From the NCBI GenBank assembly GCA_036399175.1, contig DASWNP010000021.1, positions 14,436-78,435 on the forward strand: a stretch of DNA of 64,000 nucleotides, given 5' to 3'. Within the stretch, counting starts at the first letter, position 1; each line of letters begins with the position of its first letter. A model generated the notes under the pieces. It was given only the letters and a program-made list of their open reading frames with translations, was not told the DNA's origin and ran no database searches. A program made the translations under genes and the position numbers. The DNA is from DASWNP01 sp036399175 (GTDB taxonomy: Bacteria; Acidobacteriota; Blastocatellia; Pyrinomonadales; Pyrinomonadaceae). Positions 51,191 through 60,109 of the stretch are shown in pieces.

Positions 51191-53128
51191 CTACACTGTC
51201 TCGCTGCCGGAAGCATCGTTCGGCTCGCTGTCAGCAGCGTCTGTTCGACCGGGGGCGGAGGCTTCGGCGTCTTCCGACGCGTAGGCGGAGCCGCCCTGTA
51301 TCTCCGGTGCGGAGGCTTCGACGCCGAGGTCGGCTCTGGGCGAGATGGACGAATCGTCTCGGTCGTCACCGCCGTCGAGGTCGTCGCCCGCGTCGCCGCG
51401 CTCGGTCTCGTCCATCAACGCGCCGCTCGTCTCATAGACCGCCGCTTCGGCGGAAGTGATGTCGGGCGCGGGCGTGATGGTATCTGGACGCAGGTCTCGC
51501 CCCGCTCCCTGCAAGAGCAGCTCGTCAGCCGACATCGGCTCAATCTCGGTCATCGCAACCGGGTCAGCCGACTCGCCCGCGAGAATCTCTGCTTCGGCGC
51601 GAAACGGCGTCCCGCGCTCGACTGCCTCGTCGTAGCCCTCGGCAATCATCGCTTCCGAAGGCTCGACCTCGCGCGCTTCGGCATCGGGGTCGAACTCCGC
51701 CGAGACGGCGTGCTGTTCGACGGGCTCGCCGTCGCCGCCGTAAACCTCCGAGGCTTCCGTCGCCGACGCGCCTTCCGATGCTCCCGCATCTTCGGTCAGA
51801 GATGCTCCCTCGGTCGATTCTGTTCCCGCCTCGCCCGCTTCGTCGCCGGGCTGTCCGGTATTGCCTGCGGCCATGACGGCCTGCGCCGAAGAGAGAATCT
51901 GCTCGGCCTCGTCGAGACTGATGTCGAGATATTCGACGAGGTCGTCGATGGAGGTCTCGGCGAGCGTGGCGATGTCGTTGATGCCGTGCTCGGCGAGCGC
52001 GGCGGTGGTGGCCGCCGTCACGCCTTGCAGAGCTTCGAGCGGCACGGGCTCGCCCGAAGCGATGAGCGCGCCCATCTGCTGAGCCACTTCGCGCTTGAGT
52101 TCTTCCTCGCTGCGAATGTCTATGTTCCAGCCGACGAGCTTCGTCGCCAGGCGGACGTTCTGCCCGCGCTTGCCGATGGCTAAGCTGAGCTGGTCTTCGT
52201 TGACGATGACTTCCATCTGCCGCCGCTCGATGTCCGTGATGCGAACCTGATTCACCTTCGCGGGCGACAGGGCGTTAGCCGCAAAGACCGAGGGCTCGTC
52301 CGACCATTCGATGATGTCGATTTTCTCTCCACGAAGCTCGCGGATGATGGCCTGCACGCGCGAGCCCTTCATGCCGACGCACGCGCCCACAGGGTCAACG
52401 TCGCGCTCGGTGGAGGCGACGGCAATCTTGGCGCGCTCACCCGGCTCGCGCACGGCCGACTTGATGACGACCGTGCCGTCGTAAATCTCCGGCACTTCCA
52501 TCTCGAAGAGACGGCGCAGAAGCTCCGGGCTCGTGCGCGAGACTTCGACCTGCGGCCCTTTCGAGTCTTTCGATACGTCGTTGATGACGACGCGGATTCT
52601 CTCGCCCTGCGCCCACTGCTCGCCGCGCGACTGCTGCTGCCGGGGCAGGATGGATTCGACGTTTCCCAAATCGACGATGATGTCGCCGCGCTCGAAACGC
52701 TTGACGTAGCCGTTGACGAGGTCGCCCGTCTTGTCGATGTACTGCTCGTAGATGTTGGCGCGAACCGCATCGCGTACCTTCTGGACGAGAATCTGCTTGG
52801 CCGTCTGCGCGGCGATGCGTCCCATGTCCTCCATCGGCATCGGAAGCTGCAATTCGTCGCCGACGTCCACCTCGTCGCCCGCAAGCTCTCTGGCCTCTTC
52901 GAGCGAAAGCTCTTTGCCGGGGTTCGTCACTTCTTCGACGACCACCTTCGAGGAGAAAAGCTCAAGGCCGCCCTCGGGCGTCCACTCGACCTGTATCTCC
53001 TCGCCCGACTTGAACTGCTTGCGCGCCGCCGCGCGCACGGCTTCTTTCATGGCTTCGATAACCAGTTCGCGGTCAATGCCGTGCTCTTTGCAGAGAGCGT
53101 CGATGCTTTGCGGGATGGATGCACTCAT
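51191..53128 (-). CDS. nusA: transcription termination/antitermination protein NusA with long acidic tail
   Basis: The 645-residue protein has the NusA N-terminal domain (about 1-130), S1 domain (about 135-200; LVNGYVKRFERGDIIVDLGN), KH1 and KH2 (about 230-350; PVGACVGMKGSRVQAIIREL, LSLAIGKRGQNVRLATKLVG) and a helix-hairpin-helix repeat (ALAEHGINDIATLAE, LVEYLDISLDEAEQIL). The last about 230 residues are an acidic Glu/Asp/Ala/Ser-rich disordered extension, much beyond the usual about 370-500. NusA controls pausing and termination. The repeat at 53133 separates it from rimP. Confidence 0.95.
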   Translation of the reverse strand: MSASIPQSIDALCKEHGIDRELVIEAMKEAVRAAARKQFKSGEEIQVEWTPEGGLELFSSKVVVEEVTNPGKELSLEEARELAGDEVDVGDELQLPMPMEDMGRIAAQTAKQILVQKVRDAVRANIYEQYIDKTGDLVNGYVKRFERGDIIVDLGNVESILPRQQQSRGEQWAQGERIRVVINDVSKDSKGPQVEVSRTSPELLRRLFEMEVPEIYDGTVVIKSAVREPGERAKIAVASTERDVDPVGACVGMKGSRVQAIIRELRGEKIDIIEWSDEPSVFAANALSPAKVNQVRITDIERRQMEVIVNEDQLSLAIGKRGQNVRLATKLVGWNIDIRSEEELKREVAQQMGALIASGEPVPLEALQGVTAATTAALAEHGINDIATLAETSIDDLVEYLDISLDEAEQILSSAQAVMAAGNTGQPGDEAGEAGTESTEGASLTEDAGASEGASATEASEVYGGDGEPVEQHAVSAEFDPDAEAREVEPSEAMIAEGYDEAVERGTPFRAEAEILAGESADPVAMTEIEPMSADELLLQGAGRDLRPDTITPAPDITSAEAAVYETSGALMDETERGDAGDDLDGGDDRDDSSISPRADLGVEASAPEIQGGSAYASEDAEASAPGRTDAADSEPNDASGSETV

Positions 53129-53132
53129 AAAT

Positions 53133-53212
53133 TCAGAGGTCAGAGGTCGAAGCTTCGGAGGTCAGTTGAAATCAGTTCTGAACTGACATCTGACCTCCTG
53201 CAAACGACCTCT
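53133..53212. repeat. intergenic hairpin of AGAGGTC heptamers
   Basis: CAGAGGTCAGAGGTCGAAGC and GGAGGTCAGTTGAAATCAGT units (53133-53176) face AACTGACATCTGACCTCC and GACCTCT (53180-53215). It lies between nusA and rimP and touches the rimP stop. Confidence 0.85.
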
Positions 53213-53749
53213 CTATTCAGTTGTACCGTCGCCGCCTCCGGCGGCTTTCTGTCTTTCGCGCTCCTGGGCGCGACGAAATTCTTCCTCAACGTCGATTTCC
53301 AGATTCGCTTTGGCGATGCTGCGAAAGGGAATCCGAACGCGCCCGTTCGTCTTATCTTCAAAAATCACCGTCTCGCCTTCGAGTCCCTCGATGCGCCCGC
53401 GAAAGTTGCGCTGGCCGTTAATGGCGTCGCGCGACTTGAGACGTGCGAGCTGGCCTGCGAAGCGAGTGTAATCCTCCAGCTTGTAGAGGCCGCGCTCAAG
53501 GCCGGGCGAGGATACTTCCAGCGTATAGGAGGAATTGATGAAGTCTTCCACGTCGAAAATCGTGCCGACGTGATGGCTGACTGCGGAGCAATCCTCGTGG
53601 GTGACGCCGCCCGGCTTGTCGATGAAGATACGCACCGCAGCCGTCCGACCCGATGCCCCGACCTCCGCGTGAACGAATTCGAGCCCGTGCTCCGAAGCCA
53701 CCCGCGCCGCTATCTCGCGCACCTTCTCCTCAATCGAGTTGCCGTCCAT
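53213..53749 (-). CDS. rimP: ribosome maturation factor RimP
   Basis: The 178-residue protein matches RimP: IEEKVREIAARVASEHGLEF, RIFIDKPGGVTHEDCSAVSH, LEVSSPGLERGLYKLEDYTR and FEDKTNGRVRIPFRSIAKAN. It matures the 30S subunit. It is the first gene of the rimP-nusA-infB-rbfA-nrnA operon, with a consensus promoter at 53849 and a terminator-like hairpin in its leader. The Gly-rich C-terminal tail ends at a repeat. Confidence 0.95.
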   Translation of the reverse strand: MDGNSIEEKVREIAARVASEHGLEFVHAEVGASGRTAAVRIFIDKPGGVTHEDCSAVSHHVGTIFDVEDFINSSYTLEVSSPGLERGLYKLEDYTRFAGQLARLKSRDAINGQRNFRGRIEGLEGETVIFEDKTNGRVRIPFRSIAKANLEIDVEEEFRRAQERERQKAAGGGDGTTE

Positions 53750-53789
53750 CCGAACCCCTCGTTTCCCTCCGAAAATGCTCTCGCGCGCA

Positions 53790-53815
53790 AAAGAAAAAGT
53801 GGGCGCGAACCCACA
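53790..53815 (-). terminator. attenuator-like terminator in the rimP-nusA leader
   Basis: On the minus strand GTGGG and CCCAC (complement of 53811-53815 and 53800-53804) form a 5-base stem with a 6-base loop. TTTTTCTTTT follows, in the leader about 30 bases after the predicted transcript start and 50 before the rimP ATG. NusA feedback on such leaders is known in E. coli. The stem is short. Confidence 0.55.
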
Positions 53816-53848
53816 GGACGGAACCGGCGCGCTCCGAGCAAGCTACGA

Positions 53849-53877
53849 ATTATACGGGAACGATTAGCACTAGGCAA
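53849..53877 (-). promoter_or_regulatory. consensus sigma-70 promoter of the rimP-nusA-infB operon
   Basis: On the minus strand TTGCCT (53872-53877), a 17-base spacer and a perfect TATAAT (53849-53854). Predicted start near 53842, about 93 bases before rimP. Confidence 0.8.
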
Positions 53878-53887
53878 GCAGCGACGC

Positions 53888-53991
53888 GGAAAGGGCAAAA
53901 GACAAGGGAAAGGGGCAAGGGGTAAAGGGGAAAGGAAGCGTTCGGCAGACGTGCTTTTCCCCTTTACCCTTTACCCTTTCCCCTTTACCCC
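53888..53991. repeat. intergenic hairpin of AAAGGGG/TAAAGGG heptamers
   Basis: Left units GGAAAGGGCAAAAGACAAGG to 53934; right units CCCCTTTACCCTTTACCCTT (53957-53991). The centre is AGCGTTCGGCAGACGTGCTT. The right arm supplies the TAA stop of the YqeY-like gene. Confidence 0.9.
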
Positions 53992-54431
53992 AGTTTGGCT
54001 TTGACGATTTCGCTCAGGGTGCGACCGTCGGCGTTGCGTTCGGCGAGACGCGCCTGCGCGGCTTTCATCACCGCGCCCATGTCGCGCATCGAGGACGCGC
54101 CCGTCTCCTGTACGACTTCGGCGACGACGCGCTCTATCTCTTCGCGCGTGGCAGCCTGCGGCAGGTAGGATTCGATGACAATGATTTCGGCGCGCTCCTT
54201 CTCGGCCAGCTCCACGCGCCCGGCCTTTTCGTACTGCTCGACGGAATCGCGTCGCTGTTTGACGAGGGAGCGCAGCAGCTTCGTCAATTCGTCTTCGGTC
54301 AGCTCGCCGCCCTTCTCTATCTCGCGGTTCATCAGCGCGGCCTTGACCATCCGCAGCGTCGAAGTGCGCTCGGCGTCTTTGGCCTTCATGGCGGCTGTCA
54401 TCTCGCTCACGATTCGTTCTTTCAGACTCAT
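53985..54431 (-). CDS. GatB/YqeY domain protein
   Basis: The 148-residue protein matches the YqeY family: LKERIVSEMTAAMKAKDAER, LRMVKAALMNREIEKGGELT, RRDSVEQYEKAGRVELAEKE and SSMRDMGAVMKAAQARLAER. The fold is shared with the tail of GatB and binds tRNA-like substrates, but its role alone is not known. It stops inside a repeat. Its own promoter was not seen. Confidence 0.92.
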   Translation of the reverse strand: MSLKERIVSEMTAAMKAKDAERTSTLRMVKAALMNREIEKGGELTEDELTKLLRSLVKQRRDSVEQYEKAGRVELAEKERAEIIVIESYLPQAATREEIERVVAEVVQETGASSMRDMGAVMKAAQARLAERNADGRTLSEIVKAKLG

Positions 54432-54521
54432 AGCTTCACCGTTTTAATCCTTCTGCAAAAAGATTGACCGGACGGAAGCGCGCCCCGTCGTCCGCGCTCA
54501 GGCGTCCGTCCATCGTCGTCG

Positions 54522-56072
54522 CTAACGCGCCGCGCGACGCTGTTTCTCAATCGCTTCGCGCAAATCTTCGAGCGTCGTGGTGGGCCCGTGAACGGCGGCG
54601 ATGCGCTTCACGTCGAGACCGAGGCGGGTGATGGCGTCGGCGAAATGAATCGTCGCCTCGTTGACGGTCGAGGGCGCGTACTTGCCGTCGTTAGTCAGGT
54701 TGACGAGGTCGCCCTGAAAGACCAGTTTCTCCTTCGGCAGATAGACGACGAGCATCTCTTCGGCGTGTGGGCTGGGGCCGATGTCGATGACCTCGACTCT
54801 CTGCTTCGAGTCTTCAAAGATGCGTCGCTTGTTCTGTATAAACTCGAAAGTGATGGGACGAGGCTTGCGCGTCTGGTTGTCGGGATTGATGTTGAAAGTG
54901 CTCGTCGTCATGCGTTCAAAGTAGCGACGGTTGGCCGGAGTGGTGACGACGGTGACGCCTTCGGCGACGTAGCTGCGAACGCCTCCCGAATGATCGTCGT
55001 GATGATGCGTCACGACGACGTAGCGGAGGGGCTTGCCGGGGAACATCTCTCTGGCTTTGTCGATGGTCGGCTTCGCCCCGCGCCCGCCGACCGGGGGCTC
55101 GACCACTAAGACGTAGTCGTTGAACTCGACGACCAGAGAGTTCACCGCGCTCTCGAAGAGATAGACGCCGTCGGCCAGCTTCGTCTCCTTGATGGCGGGC
55201 GGCGTCGGCTGCGGCAGGTCTTCGTAGCCCTCCGGCTTGGCGAAGGTGCTCTCCGGCGGGCGCACGTTGAAGCGCACCTCTTCGTACTTCACGTCTTCGA
55301 TAAGCTCGCCCGCCCTTTTCGTCTGCCGTCCGGTCGGCACTTTCAGTCTGCCAATTGTTCGATAGCCGGGAAAGATTGTCTCCTGCACCGCATCGCCCGC
55401 CAGATTGTCGCTCACCATCTGTTCATACTTGCTCAGAAGATTCGTCTGCGCGTCGAAGAAGAGAGTCCACTGGACGCCGTTCGAGGAAGCGAAGGCGACG
55501 ACGTTGTGCATGCGCCCGTCGTGCGGCTCCTGTCCGAGCCAGCGCAGCGTCGAAGGCTGATTCTCGTAGGCGGCGAGCAGAAGGAGGTGTGGAAGACGAC
55601 GCAGGATTCCGATGTTGTTGAAGTTCGTGAGATTGAGCGGCGTGACGGTTTTGTCGCGCGGGTTGGCGAAGAAGCCCTGCCCGCCCGTGATGACCTGACG
55701 ACCGCCGAAGACGAAGCCGCCGGGCAAAGGGTCGCGCGTCTCGATGATGTAGCGGCGGTTGCGCACGTCGATGTAGAGGTCTTCATCGCGCGTCATCCGG
55801 TCGTAAGGCGGATTGACGCGAAGGCTCTGATTGCGCGCTAAGGAATGTCCGCGAACTTTGACCGACACGTCGGCAGCCTCGCGCATCGCTTCGAGGCCGC
55901 CGAGCGCGTCGAGCCCTGCGAGCAAGACCTGCCGCGCCCGCGCGTACGAACGCTCGGAGAGGCTTCGATTCAGCGCAGGCGTTTGAGAGCGGCGCTGAGC
56001 AAACGTCGTCGGGGCGAAGAGACAGAGGCAGAGCGAGAGGACGAGCGCGGGAGACGAGATTCTGCGCAGCAT
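54522..56072 (-). CDS. exported metallo-beta-lactamase-fold hydrolase
   Basis: About 516 residues; ATG at 56070-56072, or a TTG at 56081 that has AAGGAG 9 bases upstream. A signal peptide (SSPALVLSLCLCLFAPTTFA) precedes an N-terminal beta-rich region (about 40-260). The MBL domain follows: VVTHHHDDHSGGVRSYVAEG contains HxHxDH, and later ligands lie in GPSPHAEEMLVVYLP, VFQGDLVNLTN and the C-terminal AAVHGPTTTLEDL. The two-part build resembles quinoprotein-relay-type or SoxH-like MBL proteins. Substrate unknown. Periplasmic by prediction. Confidence 0.85.
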   Translation of the reverse strand: MLRRISSPALVLSLCLCLFAPTTFAQRRSQTPALNRSLSERSYARARQVLLAGLDALGGLEAMREAADVSVKVRGHSLARNQSLRVNPPYDRMTRDEDLYIDVRNRRYIIETRDPLPGGFVFGGRQVITGGQGFFANPRDKTVTPLNLTNFNNIGILRRLPHLLLLAAYENQPSTLRWLGQEPHDGRMHNVVAFASSNGVQWTLFFDAQTNLLSKYEQMVSDNLAGDAVQETIFPGYRTIGRLKVPTGRQTKRAGELIEDVKYEEVRFNVRPPESTFAKPEGYEDLPQPTPPAIKETKLADGVYLFESAVNSLVVEFNDYVLVVEPPVGGRGAKPTIDKAREMFPGKPLRYVVVTHHHDDHSGGVRSYVAEGVTVVTTPANRRYFERMTTSTFNINPDNQTRKPRPITFEFIQNKRRIFEDSKQRVEVIDIGPSPHAEEMLVVYLPKEKLVFQGDLVNLTNDGKYAPSTVNEATIHFADAITRLGLDVKRIAAVHGPTTTLEDLREAIEKQRRAAR

Positions 56073-56185
56073 TCTAATCAAGAGGGAATTCTCCTTTATG
56101 AGAAGCCGCCGGGCAGCGCTCGCCCGACGGCTTCGGTTTCGGCACTTCGGATACTCACTGAAACGACTCCCGCCCGACGCTCGTT

Positions 56186-59071
56186 TCAACTCTTCCCGTG
56201 ACCGTTCGAGCGCGCCAGATGCTCTTTGAGGAAACGACCCGTGTGCGACTCCGCGACCTGCATCAACTCTTCGGGCGTGCCTGTGGAGACGACGCGACCG
56301 CCCATGTCGCCGCCTTCGGGGCCGAGGTCGATGAGATAGTCGGCGGTCTTAATCACGTCGAGGTTATGCTCGATGATGAGGAGCGAGCCACCGGCTTCGA
56401 CGAGCGTGCGGAAGGCCGCGAGCAGCTTGTTGATGTCGTCGAAGTGGAGGCCGGTGGTCGGCTCATCGAAAATGTAGAGTGTCTTCGCGCCGGTGCGCTT
56501 GGAGAGATGCGCGGCCAGCTTGACGCGCTGCGCTTCGCCGCCCGACAGAGTAGTCGCCGACTGGCCGAGACGCAGGTAGCCGAGCCCCACATCGTCGAGC
56601 ACGCGCAGGCGATTGCTGATTTTCGTCACGTCGCGGAAGAACGACATCGCCTCGCGCACCGTCATACCGAGCACGTCGTTGATGTTCTTGCCGCGAAAAC
56701 GCACGTCCAGAATCTGCGGCTTGAAGCGCGTGCCCTTGCACTCTTCGCAGATTAGCTCGACATCGGCGAGAAACTGCATCTCGACCGTCACCGTGCCGTC
56801 GCCTTCGCACACGTCGCAGCGCCCGCCCGGCACGTTGAAGGAGAAATATGACGGGTCGAAGCCGCGAGACTGCGCGTCGCGCGTCTGCGAAAAGACCTCT
56901 CGAATCGCGTCGTAGACCTTGATGTAGGTGACGGGATTCGAGCGCGGCGTGCGGCCAATCGGCGACTGATCGACGAGAATCACGTCGTCCAGATGCTGCG
57001 CGCCTTCGAGCTTCTGAAACGCGCCGACGTGTCCCTGCCATTCGCCGCGCTGCTTCTTCAAACCGGCGAAGACGACATCGTGCACCAGCGTCGATTTCCC
57101 TGAGCCGCTCACGCCCGTCACGCAGACGAGCATCTCAAGAGGAATATCTATGTCGATGCTTTTGAGATTATGCTCGCTCGCGCCGCGAACCAGCAGACGC
57201 TTCTTCTTCTGCACGGGCGCGCGACGGCTGGCCTTGATTTCGACTTCGCCGCGCAGGTATTTGCCCGTCAGGGTCGAAGCGTCTTTGAGCAGACCCTCGA
57301 AGTCGCCTTCGTAGACGACGCGCCCGCCAAGCTCGCCCGCCGCCGGGCCGATGTCGAGGATGTGGTCGGCGGCGCGCATCATCTCTTCGTCGTGCTCGAC
57401 GACGAGCACGGTGTTACCGATGTCGCGCAGGCGATGAAGCAGCATGATGAGTCGCGCGGAGTCGCGCGGGTGCAGACCGATGGATGGCTCGTCCAGGACG
57501 TAGAGCGCGCCGACGAGCGACGAGCCGAGGCTCGTGGCGAGTTGGATGCGCTGCGCTTCGCCGCCCGAGAGAGTCGAAGCGAGGCGGTCGAGCGTCAGAT
57601 AGTCCAGCCCGACATCGACGAGAAATCTCAAGCGCCTGCGAATTTCCAGAAGCACCTTGTCGGCGATAGCCATCTCTTCGGGCGATAGCTCAAGCATCTC
57701 GAAAAACGTCGCCGCATCCTTTATCGAAAGGGAGCAGACCTGCGGCAGCGTCCTGTCGCCGACGCGAACGTCTCTCGCTTCCTGACGCAAACGCCCGCCG
57801 CCGCAATCAGGGCACAGGGTATAGCCTCGATACTTCGAGAGAAAAACGCGGACGTGCAGCTTGTACTTCTTCGTCTCCAGCCACTCGAAGAAGCCGCGCA
57901 CGCCGCTCCAGCTTCCTTTGCCCTCGACGATGGCGCGCTGCTGCGCGCGCGTGAGTGCGCTGTAGGGCACATCCACGGGGATGCCTTCCGAGCGGCAGAA
58001 CTGTCGCAGCTCGTTTCGCGCCCAGTCGTGCTGCGGTTTCGTCCAGGGCTCAATCGCGCCCTGACTGAGCGAGAGAGTGGGGTTGGGAATGACGAGGTCG
58101 AGGTCGAGGCCGATGGTATTGCCGAAGCCCTGGCAGGTCGGGCACGCGCCGTATGGGCTGTTGAAGCTGAAGAGGCGCGGCTCAGGGATGGCGTAGACCG
58201 TGCCGTCGTACTTGCACTCGAAGCGCTCGGAAAAGCTGAGACGGCGCGGCTCGGCTTCCGCCGTCTCGACGACGCCCGTGCCGTGTCCCTCGACGAAGCA
58301 GGTCTCGAAGGAATCGACCAGACGCTCGCGCACATCTGCGCGCGCGACGAGACGGTCTATGAGCACGTAGACGCCCTCGAAGTCGGCGCGACGATAATCG
58401 TCGGGCGTGCGCAGCTCGATGACTTCGCCGCGACTGTAGAGGCGAGTGAAGCCGCGCTGCATCAGGCTCATCACGTGAGCCGTGACGGCGCGCGCATCGT
58501 TCACGCTGTTTGACTCGGCTTTCCGACGCTTGCCGGCAGCGCCCTTCTTCGTCTTTCCTTCACCGTTCGACGCGGCTGCCGTCGCACGCATCCCGGCTTC
58601 GGCGGGAAAGAGCACGTAGAAACGCGTCCCTTCCGCCAGAGCCGAGAGCACTTCCTGCGCGGCGGATTCCGGCGAGTCGCGTTGCACCGTGCGGCCGCAG
58701 ACGCGGCAGACGGTCGTCCCGGCGCGCGCGTAGAGCAGACGCAGGTAGTCGTAAATCTCGGTCTGCGTGCCGACGGTCGAGCGCGGGTTGCGCGTCGAGT
58801 TCTTCTGCCGGATGGCGATGGCCGGAGGGATGCCGCGCACTTCGTCCACGTCCGGCTTATCCATCCGCTCCAGAAACTGGCGCGCGTAGGCCGACAGCGA
58901 TTCGACGTAGCGCCGCTGCCCCTCGGCGTAAACCGTGTCGAACGCCAGCGACGACTTGCCCGAGCCGCTCACGCCCGTCACCACCGTCAAGCTCTCGATG
59001 GGCACGGAAAAGGTGACGTTCTTTAGATTGTTAACGCGCGCCCCGCGCACGGTGATGGCTTCTTCTGTCAT
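56186..59071 (-). CDS. uvrA: UvrABC excinuclease subunit A
   Basis: The 961-residue protein is a complete UvrA: Walker A in VVTGVSGSGKSSLAFDTVYA (about 33) and CVTGVSGSGKSTLVHDVVFA (about 655), two signature LSGGEAQRIQLA and LSGGEAQRVKLA motifs, and zinc-binding CxxC pairs (CRVCG, CPTCQ, CPDCGGGRL, CDVCEG, CEECKG). It finds DNA lesions for nucleotide excision repair. An insertion near residues 175-195 (GEGKTKKGAAGKRRKAES) is Lys-rich and disordered. Upstream, TTCGCC and TATCAT 17 bases apart are a weak promoter candidate; no LexA-like box was seen. Confidence 0.96.
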   Translation of the reverse strand: MTEEAITVRGARVNNLKNVTFSVPIESLTVVTGVSGSGKSSLAFDTVYAEGQRRYVESLSAYARQFLERMDKPDVDEVRGIPPAIAIRQKNSTRNPRSTVGTQTEIYDYLRLLYARAGTTVCRVCGRTVQRDSPESAAQEVLSALAEGTRFYVLFPAEAGMRATAAASNGEGKTKKGAAGKRRKAESNSVNDARAVTAHVMSLMQRGFTRLYSRGEVIELRTPDDYRRADFEGVYVLIDRLVARADVRERLVDSFETCFVEGHGTGVVETAEAEPRRLSFSERFECKYDGTVYAIPEPRLFSFNSPYGACPTCQGFGNTIGLDLDLVIPNPTLSLSQGAIEPWTKPQHDWARNELRQFCRSEGIPVDVPYSALTRAQQRAIVEGKGSWSGVRGFFEWLETKKYKLHVRVFLSKYRGYTLCPDCGGGRLRQEARDVRVGDRTLPQVCSLSIKDAATFFEMLELSPEEMAIADKVLLEIRRRLRFLVDVGLDYLTLDRLASTLSGGEAQRIQLATSLGSSLVGALYVLDEPSIGLHPRDSARLIMLLHRLRDIGNTVLVVEHDEEMMRAADHILDIGPAAGELGGRVVYEGDFEGLLKDASTLTGKYLRGEVEIKASRRAPVQKKKRLLVRGASEHNLKSIDIDIPLEMLVCVTGVSGSGKSTLVHDVVFAGLKKQRGEWQGHVGAFQKLEGAQHLDDVILVDQSPIGRTPRSNPVTYIKVYDAIREVFSQTRDAQSRGFDPSYFSFNVPGGRCDVCEGDGTVTVEMQFLADVELICEECKGTRFKPQILDVRFRGKNINDVLGMTVREAMSFFRDVTKISNRLRVLDDVGLGYLRLGQSATTLSGGEAQRVKLAAHLSKRTGAKTLYIFDEPTTGLHFDDINKLLAAFRTLVEAGGSLLIIEHNLDVIKTADYLIDLGPEGGDMGGRVVSTGTPEELMQVAESHTGRFLKEHLARSNGHGKS

Positions 59072-59252
59072 GTCTCAAAACACACTCCGCCGCACACGGT
59101 AGACTTCGGGAGCCTGCGGCGAAACACAGATGATAACCCGATTTTTGGCAGAGGCGAAATGCAGAAAGGCAGGGCTGCCCTGTTTAGTGTTTAGAGCCAG
59201 CTAAGAAGTGAGTTCAACCTCTATTCCTTTAATGTAGCGGTAATTCAAGCGG

Positions 59253-59654
59253 CTACCGCTGATTTACTCCGTCAAGCATGGCACACTCTTGGCAAAGAGG
59301 TCTGCCGCCAGTTCCTTGCCGAAAGCATTCGGAATCAATGTTACTCCCAGTCTGGCACGCATCGTTATCGTGATGGACAGATTGGTTGATGGAATGCCAG
59401 GGGCTCTTTCTCACATTCTGCGTAAGGAGTGCCCTGGTGGGGGCGCTTGTGTTTATTATCTGGTTTGGTTTGACCCAATAAGCAAGCCTTGATGCTTTTC
59501 CCGACTTGTCTACAAACTCAAGAATGTAAGCCTCCTCCGGCTCGTCGAAGACTTCAACCACTACTCCGCGCTCTCCGCGTTTGACGCCATACTCCGGCAG
59601 GTCTTCTGCAAGTTCGACGATGTCTAGTTCATGGGCTTTCTTTGTGTCGAGCAT
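59253..59654 (-). CDS. DUF4926 protein with an aberrant C-terminal extension
   Basis: The 133-residue frame begins with a DUF4926 domain (about 5-65): ELDIVELAEDLPEYGVKRGE plus RGVVVEVFDEPEEAYILEFV. DUF4926 proteins are usually about 65-90 residues, whereas here the frame runs 70 residues further with Cys/His/Asn-rich, low-quality sequence to a stop at 59253. The extension is probably read-through into former noncoding sequence. It lies 3 bases after the DUF6883 gene, the usual partner in many bacteria. Function unknown; the pair is often found in immunity or toxin contexts. Confidence 0.7.
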   Translation of the reverse strand: MLDTKKAHELDIVELAEDLPEYGVKRGERGVVVEVFDEPEEAYILEFVDKSGKASRLAYWVKPNQIINTSAPTRALLTQNVRKSPWHSINQSVHHDNDACQTGSNIDSECFRQGTGGRPLCQECAMLDGVNQR

Positions 59655-59657
59655 GAT

Positions 59658-60032
59658 TCACCTCTTCGGAAGAACATAGCAGGTAATCAATGTTGGGAAG
59701 TCTATGCCATGCTTGAATAGCCAAACCGTACGAACCTTAGCAGTCTTTCCATTTAGCCCTCTGATAGGTAAAACCACAATGTACGATTTCCCCCACTAAC
59801 TCACCTCGTCAGCCAGTGCTTCGTGATAGGGTAATTCCTCTAGAATGCTTTCTTTTAGTGATTCCCAGTCGGATTGCTCAAAACCAAGAGCACTTTTGAA
59901 GACACGGGCTTTATGTTTACCCTCTTCATTTGTCGGGTCGAGAACATACCTTTCAAGTTTCTCGCGTGGGATAGTTGCGCGCCAATACTGCGGTAAAGCA
60001 TAGGGATGTATGCTTCTATTATCTTCCGCCAT
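59658..60032 (-). pseudogene. DUF6883 protein gene with an internal amber stop
   Basis: The first 78 codons (ATG at 60030-60032) read as DUF6883: REKLERYVLDPTNEEGKHKA, then RVFKSALGFEQSDWESLKES. A TAG at 59796-59798 ends translation, yet the same frame continues uninterrupted with YIVVLPIRGLNGKTAKVRTV, WLFKHGIDFPTLITCYVLP to a TGA at 59658-59660. That gives the full family length of about 124 residues. A single nonsense substitution (or sequence error) explains it. It sits 3 bases before the DUF4926 gene. Confidence 0.8.
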
Positions 60033-60109
60033 TTGGATTGCTCGGTGATGTTCCTAATATACAAGTTGAACACCAAAGCAAATTCTATTTTAGACAGAAA
60101 GAGATTCAA

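Noticed and set aside
59289..59492. A 67-codon plus-strand frame opposite the DUF4926 tail.
   Set aside because: No ribosome site, no family match and no conservation hint; it may be an old coding remnant, but that cannot be supported.
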